Shown here: positions 34,213 through 44,725 of the stretch, piece by piece | How the letters are laid out: each line of letters opens with the position of its first letter | Position numbering within the stretch: the stretch's first letter is position 1 | Assembly (NCBI GenBank): GCA_028826165.1 | Contig: JAPDFW010000012.1 | Span: 22,393-86,392 of the forward strand | Source of the DNA: Anaeramoeba ignava | Taxonomy: Eukaryota; Metamonada; Anaeramoebidae | Length of the DNA: 64,000 nt | Direction: 5' to 3' | Program-made: the position numbers and the translations under genes | The notes under the pieces: model-generated | Told to the model about the DNA's origin: nothing | Database searches by the model: none | The model's input: only the letters and a program-made list of their open reading frames with translations

Positions 34213-34320
34213 TTTTAAATAAAAAATTTAAAAAAAAAAATGAAAAAATTTATTTTCCTTTTTTTTTTTTTCATTTTTTTCCTTTTTTTCCTTTTTTTTT
34301 TTTAAATTACAAAAAAAAAA
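34213..34320. promoter_or_regulatory. Divergent promoter with T-rich CAT blocks
   Basis: A 108-bp spacer between divergent ATGs. The plus strand has TTTTTTTCATTTTTTTCC followed by TTTAAATTAC and an A-run before the ATG. The last block (TTTAAATTAC plus A-run) is shared by all three CCCH-PARP genes. Confidence 0.55.
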
Positions 34321-37039
34321 ATGAGTCAAAATCAAAATCCAAATATAAATCAACTTTGTTCTTTTCTTTCAAAATATAAATGGTGTCATTCCTGGCAACA
34401 TTTTAGTCATAAAAACCATGCAGAACATCCACCAAAAAATGTGTTATGTTTAAATATTGTAAAAAATGGATCTTGTTCAGATATAAATTGTCCTTATCAA
34501 CGTAAATTAAAATTATAATTATAATTAAAATTAAAATTAAAATTAAAATCAAAATTAAAATTAAAATTAAAATTAAAATTCATTTATAAAATTAAAATTA
34601 AAATTAAAATTAAAATTAAAATTAAAATTAAAATTAAAATTAAAATTAAAATTTAAAATTAAAATTAAAATTAAAATTAAAATTAAAATTAAAATTAAAA
34701 TTAAAATTAAAATTCATTTATAAAATTAAAATTAAATTTAAAATTAAAATTAAAATTAAAATTAAAATTAAAATTAAAATTAAAATTAAAATTAATTTAA
34801 AATTCAAAATTAAAATTAAAATTAAAATTAAAATTAAAATTCATTTATAAAATTAAAATTAAAATTAAAATTAAAATTAAAATTAAAATTAAAAATTTAT
34901 AAAATTAAAATTAAAATTAAAATTAAAATAAAAATTAAAATTAAAATTAAAATTAAAATTCATTTATAATTAAAATTAAAATTAAAATTAAAATTAAAAT
35001 TAAAATTAAAATTAAAATTAAAATTAAAATTAAAATTAAAATTAAAATTAAAATTAAAATTCATTTATAATTAAAATTAAAATTAAAATTAAAATTAAAA
35101 TTAAAAAATTAAAATTCATTTATAAAATTAAAATTAAAATTCAAAATTAAAATTCATTTATAAAATTAAAAATTAAAAATTAAAATTAAAATTAAAATTA
35201 AAAATTAAAATTCATTTATAAAAATTAAAATTAAAATTAAAATTAAAATTAAAATTAAAATTAAAATTAAAATTAAAATTCATTTATAAAATTAAAAATT
35301 AAAATTAAAATTAAAATTAAAAATTAAAAATTTTAAAATTAAAATTAAAATTCAAAATTTAAATTAAAATTCATTTATAAAATTAAAATAATAATTAAAA
35401 TTTAAATTAAAATTAAAATTATAATTAAAATCAAAATTAAAATTCATTTATAAAATTAAAATTCATTTATAAAATTAAAAATTAAAAATTTCTTTAGATG
35501 TCAATCCAAAAAATAAATATTATAATCAAATTGTTCAAGATGCTGATCCTGATCAAAAATTTCGAGGACAAAAAACTTATAATTGTTATTATTGGTGTGA
35601 TTTCCCAATGAAGGATCAAGTATGTTCAAATTATGCCGATTCAGGAGATTGTTCAGATTTAAATTGTTTATTTCAACATCATACAGATAAAAATTTTGTT
35701 AGAAACGATCCAGTTATAACAAAACAAGAAAGAATATTACCTAAAAAATATAAGAAAAAAAAACAAGCAAATCAAAAACCAAAAATCAATCCTCTTCCTC
35801 AAGTTATAAAAACAGTCGATGAAATTCTTAAAAACCAAACAAATCAAAATTTTTTATCAATTCCACTTTACGCACAATTATGTCCTAATTTAACATTTTC
35901 TCAACAAAAAACAATAATCGGATGTACAAATCCAATATGTCCTTATGCACATCCAAATCCAAATGCAATTATAAAATACAATCATCAATTTACCACAGAT
36001 TGGCTTATTACCATGTCAAGTGAATATTGTGAAGATTTTTCTGATACACTTGATTGTGATAATCTTAGTTGTCAAAAACAACATATAAATTGCTATAATA
36101 AATTACCTGAAGAACCACAAGAATCAGAAAATAGCCAACCTTTTTGTCCATATTTAATGAAAACTGGATATTGCAGAATTCGAACTGTTAGAGATTATAC
36201 AGGAAATGATAAAAGATTAGTTTGCGATTTTAATCATAATATCCTCCTACTTCCCAAATTAAACAACAAGATGCAAAATTAGAAGATCTTCCAACTGGAA
36301 ATCCTATTTATATTGATATCCAAAAGAAATTCATCCAAAGTTGGACTTATGGATCAAAACCAACTGTTATCAAAATTCAAAAAATTATTAGTCCTTATTT
36401 ATCGCATTGGTTTAATCAACGCAAAATATATCTTGAAGAAAGAAGAAAAAAAACCTTTGCTGTTAATGAACTTTATCATGGAACTGATGAGAGATATTTA
36501 AAAACAATTATGGATACTGGATTTTATATTGTTAGTAATTATAATGCAAGTCCTAAATGTAAATCATCAGGATATAAAGGGAATAATAATCAACCATCTT
36601 TTTGTAATAATACTTGTGAACATTGTATCGAAAAACATGTTTGGAATAAGTGCCATATGTATGGACTTGGGTAAGTATTTTTATTTAATTATTTCAATCA
36701 ATTTTAAATTATAAATTATTAAAATAATTTTTTTGAAATTTAAAAATGAAAAGGATTTATTTGACTCTTTGCACATCAAAAAGTGATAAATATGTGAAAG
36801 AATTAGGAAGTGACAGAAAAGTTTTCTTATGTGATGTTGTTTTAGGAGAATCATATTATCACAAAGAAAATCTTCAAAAACCTGAAGCAGCTCATGATTG
36901 GGTATTACCTCCAGATGGATATGATTCAATAACTGTTCCTGGAACTGGAAATACTTCAACTTTAAATGTTATGAATAATGAATTTATTATTTTCCATAAA
37001 TTTCAAGCAATTCCTCGATATCTTGTTACTTACAAATAA
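34321..37039 (+). CDS. CCCH zinc-finger PARP protein, copy 1 (one-base frame break)
   Basis: Exons 34321-34501, 35498-36670 and 36754-37039. The introns are GTAAAT...TTTAG and GTAAGT...AAAAG. It has five CCCH fingers. In finger 1 the zinc-binding His is created by splicing C|AT. Finger 2 is CSNYADSGDCSDLNCLFQH. The rest is a PARP catalytic domain with HGT (ELYHGTDERYL), GIYL and NEFIIF, giving a His-Tyr-Glu triad. Compared with copy 3, one T is missing in ATATCCTCC at about 36241; this stops the reading at 36282, after finger 5 and before the PARP domain. Restoring it would give 546 aa, exactly the length of copy 3. It could be a pseudogene, a truncated finger-only protein or a consensus error. 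Confidence 0.82.
34515..35485. repeat. (AAAATT)n array filling intron 1 of CCCH-PARP copy 1
   Basis: Hexamer array with recurrent CATTTATAAAATT breaks across the 996-nt intron. The paralogous introns of copies 2 and 3 carry a different repeat, so the filler has turned over since duplication. Confidence 0.9.
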
Positions 37040-37069
37040 ATCAATTCAATTTATTTGGATTATTTCTTT

Positions 37070-37665
37070 TAATCAAATTAAATCAAATCAAATTAAATCC
37101 AAATTAAATCCAAATTAAATAAATTAAATTAAATCAATTTAATACAATTTAATTCAATATTCAATTCAATATTCAATTCAATTCAATATTCAATTCAATT
37201 CAATATTTAATTCAATATTTAATTCAATATTCAATTCAATATTCAATTCAAATCAATATTCAATTCAATTCAATTCAATATTCAATTCAATTCAATATTC
37301 AATTCAATATTTAATTTAATATTTAATTTAATATTCAATTCAATTTAATTCAATTCAATATTTAATTCAAATCAATTCAATACAATTCAATATTCAATTT
37401 AATTCAATATTCAATTTAATATTCAATTCAATATTCAATATTCAATTTAATATTCAATTCAATTTAATTCAATTCAATTCAATATTCAATTCAATATTCA
37501 ATTCAATATTCAATTCAATTCAATATTCAATTTAATTCAATATTCAATTTAATTCAAATCAATTTAATTCAATTCAATATTCAATTCAATTCAATTCAAT
37601 ATTCAATTCAAAATTCAATTCAATTCAATTTAATTCAATATTCAATTCAATTCAATTCATAAAAA
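37070..37665. repeat. ATTCAATTCAAT-type array between PARP copies 1 and 2
   Basis: Units of AATATTCAATTC and AATTCAATTC, starting after a short AAATCAAATT stretch. The same repeat type fills intron 1 of copies 2 and 3. Confidence 0.88.
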
Positions 37666-37785
37666 AAAAGGAAAAAAAAAGAAAGAAAAAGGAAAAATAA
37701 TAAAAAGAAGACATTTAATTAATTAAAAAAAAATTTATTTTCCTTTTTCTTTTTTCCTTTTTTTTTTTTAAATTACAAAAAAAAA

Positions 37786-40429
37786 ATGAGTCAAAGTCAA
37801 AATGCAAATATAAATCAACTTTGTTCTTTTCTTTTAAAATATAAATGGTGTCATTCTTATCAACATTTTAAACTTAAAAACCATGCAGAACATCCACCAA
37901 AAAATGTGTTATGTCCAAATATTGTAAAATATGGATCTTGTAGAGATTCAAATTGTCCTTATCAACGTAATTAAAATTAAAATTAATTTATAAAATTAAA
38001 ATTCAAATTAAAATTAAAATTCAATTCAATTTAATTTAATATTCAATACAATTCAATTCAATTTAAATCAATTCAATATTTAATTTAATTCAATTCAATT
38101 TAATTTAATTTAATTCAATACAATTCAAATTAAATCCAATTCAATACTCAATTCAATTCAATATTCAATTTAATTCAATTCAATTCAATATTCAATTTAA
38201 TATTCAATTCAATTCAATTCAATTCAAATTCAATTCAATTCAATATTCAAATTAAATCCAATTCAATTTAATTCAATTCAATTCAATTTAATATTCAATT
38301 CAATATTCAATTCAATTCAATTCAATATTCAATTTAATATTCAATTCAATTCAATATTCAATTCAATTCAATATTCAATTCAATTTAATATTCAATACTC
38401 AATTCAATTCAATATTCAATTCAATTCAATTCAATATTCAATTTAATATTCAATTCAATATTCAATTCAATATTCAATTCAATTCAAATCAATTCAATAC
38501 TCAATTTAAATCAATTCAATATTTAATTCAAAATTCAATTCAATTCAATTCAATATTCAATTCAATTCAATTCAATATTCAATTCAATTCAATTCAATAT
38601 TCAATTCAATTCAATTCAATATTCAATTCAATATTCAATTCAATTCAATTCAATTCAATTCAATTCAATTCAATATTCAATTCAATTCAATATTCAATTC
38701 AATTCAATATTCAATTCAATTCAATATTCAATTCAATTCAATATTCAATTCAATTCAATATTCAATTTAAAATTCAATTTAATATTCAATTCAATATTCA
38801 ATTTAAAATTCAATTCAATATTCAATTTAAAATTCAATTCAATATTTAATTTAAAATTCAATTCAAATCAATTTAAAATTTCTTTAGATGTCAATCCAAA
38901 AAATAAATATTATAATCAAATTGTTCAAAACGCTGATCCTAATGGTGAATTACACAAAGTAAAAAGAGAAAATTGTTATTATTGGTGTGATCTCCAAATG
39001 AAAGATCAAATATGTTCAAATTATGCAAATTCAGGAGATTGTCCAGATTTAAATTGTTTATTTCAACATCATACAGATAAAAATTTTGTTAGAAACGATC
39101 CAGTTATACAAAAATACACCCCAATATTACCAAGAAAAAGAGATAAGAAAACATCCAAAAGAACAGGCAAACCAAAAGAAAAGAAAACTATTGATGATCT
39201 TGACAAATTTTATAAGCATTTAACAAAGAAAGTGAATCAAGCAAATGTACCAATGTATGCCAAATTATGTCCTAGTTTACTTGATAAAAAAGATAATACA
39301 ATAATTGGATGTACAAATCCAACATGTCTTTATGCACATCCAAATCCTGAAGCAATTATAAAATATAAACATGAATTTGATTCAAATTGGCTTAATACTA
39401 TGTCAAGTGAATATTGTGAAGATTACGGAAAAACTTTTATTTGTACAAAATTAAGTTGCAAAAAACAACATATAAATTATTTAAATAATTTACCTGAAGA
39501 AGAACCACAAGAAACAGATAATAGCCAACCTCTTTGCCCTTATTTAATGAGAAACTGGATGTGTAAATTCAAAACTGTTGAGATTATACATCAAAAGATA
39601 AAAGATTAGTTTGCAATTTTAGACATAATATTCCTCCTACTTTAAAGATTAAACAACAAGATGCAAAATTAGAAGATCTTAAAACTGATAATCCTATTTA
39701 TATTGATATTGAAAAGAAATTCAAGCATAACTGGACTTATGGAACAGTTCCAACTGTTATCAAAATTCAAAAAATTAATAACCCTTATTTATCACATTGG
39801 TTTAATAGACGTAAATTATATCTTGAAGAAAGAAGAAAAAAGATATTTGCTGTTAATGAACTTTATCATGGAACTGATGAGAGATATTTAAAAACAATTA
39901 TGGATACTGGATTTTATATTGTTAGTAATTATAATGCAAGTCCTAAATGTAAATCATCAGGATATAAAGGGAATAATAATCAACCATCTTTTTGTAATAT
40001 TGATTGTCCCCATTGCAAGGAAAAACATATTTGGAATAAGTGCCATATGTATGGACTTGGGTAAGTATTTTTATTTAATTATTTCAATCAATTTTAAATT
40101 ATAAATTATTAAAATAAATTTTTTGAAATTTATAAATGAAAAGAATTTATTTGACTCTTTGCTCATCAAAAAGTGATAAATATGTGAAAGAATTAGGAAG
40201 TGACAAAAAACTTTTCTTATGTGATGTTTCATTAGGAGAATCATATTATCACAAAGAAAATCTTCAAAAACCTGATGCAGCTCATGATTGGGTATTACCT
40301 CCAGATGGATATGATTCAATAACTGTTCCTGGAAGTAGAAATACTTCAACTTTAAATGTTTTGAATAATGAATTTATTATTTTCCATAAATTTCAAGCAA
40401 TTCCTCGATATCTTATTACTTACAAATAA
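37786..40429 (+). CDS. CCCH zinc-finger PARP protein, copy 2 (one-base frame break)
   Basis: Exons 37786-37966, 38888-40060 and 40144-40429, with the same splice phases as copy 1. Exon 1 appears identical to copy 3 over its 181 bases. Finger 5 differs locally (LMRNWMCKFKTV) but keeps C-x8-C. An A is then missing near 39579, so GTTAGAGATTAT has become GTTGAGATTAT and the frame stops at 39609. Downstream the PARP domain is complete in sequence (HGTDERYL, GIYL, NEFIIF), and restoring one base gives 546 aa. The 5' half resembles copy 3 and the 3' half copy 1, a mosaic pattern. The functional state is uncertain for the same reasons as copy 1. Confidence 0.8.
37975..38875. repeat. ATTCAATTCAAT array filling intron 1 of copy 2
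   Basis: A 5- and 7-base composite repeat (AATTC, AATATTC) occupies nearly all of the 921-nt intron. The splice sites themselves, CAAC|GTAATT and TTTCTTTAG, are kept. Confidence 0.9.
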
Positions 40430-40454
40430 ATCAATTCAATTTATTTGGATTATT

Positions 40455-40940
40455 TCTTTTAATCAAATCAAATCAAATTAAATCAAATTAAATTAAATTA
40501 AATTAAATCAAATTAAATTAAATTAAATCAAATTAAATTAAATTAAATTAAATTAAATTAAATTAAATCAAATCAAATTAAATCAAATTAAATCAAATCA
40601 ACAAATTAAATTAAATTAAATTAAATCAAATTAAATTAAATCAAATCAAATTAAATCAAATCAAATTAAATCCAAATTAAATCAAATTAAATTAAATCAA
40701 ATCAAATCAAATTAAATTAAATTAAATCAAATTAAATCAAATTAAATTAAATTAAATCAAATCAAATTAAATTAAATTAAATCAAATCAAATCAAATCAA
40801 ATCAAATTAAATTAAATTAAATCAAATTAAATCAAATTAAATTAATTCAAATTAAATTAAATCAAATTAAATTAAATTAAATCAAATTAAATCAAATCAA
40901 ATCAAATTAAATTAAATCAAATCAAATTAAATTAAAAAAT
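40455..40940. repeat. AAATCAAATTAAATT array between PARP copies 2 and 3
   Basis: Five-base units AAATC and AAATT alternate irregularly. They begin 3' of the stop codon and end before a shared GAAGACATTTAATTAATT block upstream of copy 3. Confidence 0.88.
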
Positions 40941-41077
40941 AATCAATTCCACTTTTTTTTTTAATTCAATTCCTTAAAAAAGAAGAATAAAAAGAAGACA
41001 TTTAATTAATTAAAAAAATTTTATTTTCCTTTTTTTTTTTCATTTTTTTCCTTTTTTTCCTTTTTTAAATTACAAAA

Positions 41078-43924
41078 ATGAGTCAAAGTCAAAATGCAAA
41101 TATAAATCAACTTTGTTCTTTTCTTTTAAAATATAAATGGTGTCATTCTTATCAACATTTTAAACTTAAAAACCATGCAGAACATCCACCAAAAAATGTG
41201 TTATGTCCAAATATTGTAAAATATGGATCTTGTAGAGATTCAAATTGTCCTTATCAACGTAATTAAAATTCAAATTAAAATTAAAATTCAATTCAATTTA
41301 ATTTAATATTCAATACAATTCAATTCAATTCAATTTAATTCAATTCAATTCAATTCAATATTCAATTCAAAATTCAATTCAATTCAATATTCAATTCAAT
41401 TCAATTCAATATTCAATTCAATATTCAATTCAATATTCAATTCAATTCAATTTAATTCAATTCAATTTAATATTCAATTCAATTCAATTCAATATTCAAT
41501 TCAATATTTAATTTAATTCAATTCAATTCAATTCAATTCAATTTAATTTAACTTAATTCAATTCAATTTAATTCAATTCAATTTAATTTAATATTCAATT
41601 CAATTCAATATTCAATTCAATATTTAATTTAATTCAATTCAATTCAATTCAATTCAATTTAATTTAATATTCAATTCAATTTAATATTCATTTCAATATT
41701 TAATTTAATTCAATTCAATTCAATTCAATTCAATATTCAATTCAATTCAATATTCAATTCAATTCAATTCAATATTCAATTCAATATTCAATTTAATATT
41801 CAATTCAATTCAATTCAATATTCAATTCAATATTCAATTTCAATTCATATTCAATTTCAATATTCAGTTATTCAATATTCAATTCAAGATTTCAATATTC
41901 AATTCAATTCAATTCAATATTCAATTCAATATTCAATTCAATTCAATTCAATATTCAATATTCAATTCAATTCAATTCAATTCAATATTCAATTCAAAAT
42001 TCAATTCAATATTCAATTCAATATTCAATTCAATTCAAAATTCAATTCAAAATTCAATTCAATATTCAATTTAAAATTCAATTTAATATTCAATTTAAAA
42101 TTCAATTTAATTCAATTCAATATTCAATTCAATTCAATTCAATTTAATTTAATATTCAATTCAATTCAATTCAATATTCAATTTAATATTCAATTCAATA
42201 TTCAATTTAAAATTCAATTTAATATTCAATTTAATTTAATATTCAATTCAAATTAAAATTCAATTTAATATTCAATTCAATTTAATTTAATTCAATTCAA
42301 TATTCAATTTAATATTCAATTTAAAATTCAATTCAATATTTAATTTAAAATTCAATTCAAATCAATTTAAAATTTCTTTAGATGTCAATCCAAAAAATAA
42401 ATATTATAATCAAATTGTTCAAAACGCTGATCCTAATGGTGAATTACACAAAGTAAAAAGAGAAAATTGTTATTATTGGTGTGATCTCCAAATGAAAGAT
42501 CAAATATGTTCAAATTATGCAAATTCAGGAGATTGTCCAGATTTAAATTGTTTATTTCAACATCATACAGATAAAAATTTTGTTAGAAAAGATCCAGTTA
42601 TACAAAAACACACCCCAATATTACCTAAACAAAGAGATAAGAAAACATCCAAAAGAACAGGCAAACCAAAAGAAAAGAAAACTATTGATGATCTTGACAA
42701 ATTTTATAAGCATTTAACAAAGAAAGTAAATCAAGCAAATGTACCAATGTATGCCAAATTATGTCCTAGTTTACTTGATAAAAAAGATAATACAATAATT
42801 GGATGTACAAATCCAACATGTCTTTATGCACATCCAAATCCTGAAGCAATTATAAAATATAAACATGAATTTGATTCAAATTGGCTTAATACTATGTCAA
42901 GTGAATATTGTGAAGATTACGGAAAAACTTTTATTTGTACAAAATTAAGTTGCAAAAAACAACATATAAATTATTTAAATAATTTACCTGAAGAAGAACC
43001 ACAAGAAACAGATAATAGCCAACCTCTTTGCCCATATTTAATGAAAACTGGATATTGCAGAATTCAAACTGTTAGAGATTATACATCAAAAGATAAGAGA
43101 TTAGTTTGCAATTTTAGACATAATATTCCTCCTACTTTAAAGATTAAACAACAAGATGCAAAATTAGAAGATCTTAAAACTGATAATCCTATTTATATTG
43201 ATATTGAAAAGAAATTCAAGCATAACTGGACTTATGGAACAGTTCCAACTGTTATCAAAATTCAAAAAATTAATAACCCTTATTTATCACATTGGTTTAA
43301 TAGACGTAAATTATATCTTGAAGAAAGAAGAAAAAAGATATTTGCTGTTAATGAACTTTATCATGGAACTGATGAGAGATATTTAAAAACAATTATGGAT
43401 ACTGGATTTTATATTGTTAGTAATTATAATGCAAATCCTAAATGTAAATCATCAGGATATAAAGAGAATAAGAATCAACCATCTTTTTGTAATATTGATT
43501 GTCCCCATTGCATTGAAAAACATGTTTGGAATAAGTGCCATATGTATGGACTTGGGTAAGTATTTTTATTTAATTATTTCAATCAATTTTAAATTATAAA
43601 TTATTAAAATAATTTTTTTGAAATTTATAATTGAAAAGGATTTATTTGACTCTTTGCACATCAAAAAGTGATAAATATGTGAAAGCAACAGGAAGTGACA
43701 GAAAGCTTTTCTTATGTGATGTTTCATTAGGAGAATCATATTATCACAAAGAAAGTCTTCAAAAACAGGATGCAGCTCATGATTGGGTATTACCTCCAGA
43801 TGGATATGATTCAATAACTGTTCCTGGAACTGGAAGTACTTCACCTTTAAATGTTATGAATAATGAATTTATTATTTTCCATAAATTTCAAGCAATTCCT
43901 CGATATCTTATTACTTACAAATAA
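41078..43924 (+). CDS. CCCH zinc-finger PARP protein, copy 3 (intact)
   Basis: 546 aa from exons 41078-41258, 42382-43555 and 43639-43924. CCCH fingers: C43-C52-C57-H61 and C103-C112-C117-H121, both C-x8-C-x4-C-x3-H; C188-C202-C207-H211; C237-C246-C251-H255; and C277-C286-C303-H307, with a long third gap. The PARP domain spans about 340-546, with His388 (HGT), Tyr454 (GIYL) and Glu528 (NNEFIIF), the classical catalytic triad. An insertion at about 415-447 carries a Cys/His cluster (SFCNIDCPHCIEKH). The combination resembles RNA-binding PARPs of the ZAP/TIPARP class, which act on RNA, often viral, in animals. RNA binding and ADP-ribosylation are inferred; substrate and biology are unknown. Confidence 0.9.
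41265..42368. repeat. ATTCAATTCAAT array filling intron 1 of copy 3
   Basis: The same repeat family as in copy 2 but longer (1,123-nt intron). Both flanking exon ends look identical to copy 2, so only the repeat interior differs. Confidence 0.9.
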
Positions 43925-43954
43925 ATCAATTCAATTTATTTGGATTATTTCTTT

Positions 43955-44575
43955 AAATCAAATTAAATCAAATCAAATCAAATCAAATCAAATCAAATTA
44001 AATCAAATTAAATTAAATTAAATTAAATTAAATTAAATTAAATTAAATTAAATTAAATTAAATTAAATTAAATTAAATTAAATCAAATTAAATCAAATCA
44101 AATTAAATTAAATCAAATTAAATCAAATTAAATCAAATTAAATCAAATTAAATCAAATCAAGTAAATTAAATCAAATCAAATCAAATTAAATCAAATTAA
44201 ATTAAATTAAATTAAATCAAATTAAATCAAATTAAATCAAATTAAATCAAATCAAGTAAATTAAATCAAATCAAATCAAATTAAATTAAATTAAATTAAA
44301 TCAAATTAAATCAAATCAAATTAAATTAAATCAAATTAAATTAAATTAAATTAAATTAAATCAAATTAAATCAAATTAAATTAAATCAAATCAAATCAAA
44401 TTAAATCAAATTAAATTAAATTAAATCAAATTAAATTAAATTAAATCAAATCAAATCAAATCAAATTAAATCCAAATTAAATTAAATTAAATTAAATCAA
44501 ATTAAATTAAATTAAATCCAAATTAAATCAAATTAAATCAAATTAAATTAAATCAAATTAAAAAATAATCAATTC
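43955..44575. repeat. AAATCAAATTAAATT array downstream of copy 3
   Basis: The same five-base family as between copies 2 and 3. Both arrays begin after a shared stop-proximal block (CAATTTATTTGGATTATTTC) and end at AATAATCAATTCCAC. The whole gene-plus-flank unit was therefore duplicated. Confidence 0.88.
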
Positions 44576-44689
44576 CACTTTTTTTTTAAATAAAAATAAA
44601 AAAAGAAAAAAAATGATTAATTTTTTTTGATAAATGACTAATTTTAAGTAAAAATTAATAAAAAAAAAAGAAAAAAATTTTTTTAATTA

Positions 44690-44725
44690 TTTTTTTTTTC
44701 ATTTTTTCTTTATTTTCTTTCTTCA
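44690..44725 (+). promoter_or_regulatory. T-rich CAT block upstream of eIF3c
   Basis: TTTTTTTTTCATTTTTTC followed by a CT-rich leader, directly before the ATG. It matches the block seen before most other genes here. Confidence 0.5.

Noticed and set aside
36746-37039. Separate small gene starting MKRIYL, and its equivalent in copy 2
   Set aside because: The ATG lies in the intron just before the acceptor and is TTG in copy 3. Splicing joins IYL to the preceding Gly to make the PARP GIYL motif.
42382-42491. Starting the PARP proteins at the MKDQ Met
   Set aside because: Sequence upstream in the same frame back to the acceptor is conserved in all copies and completes finger 1.
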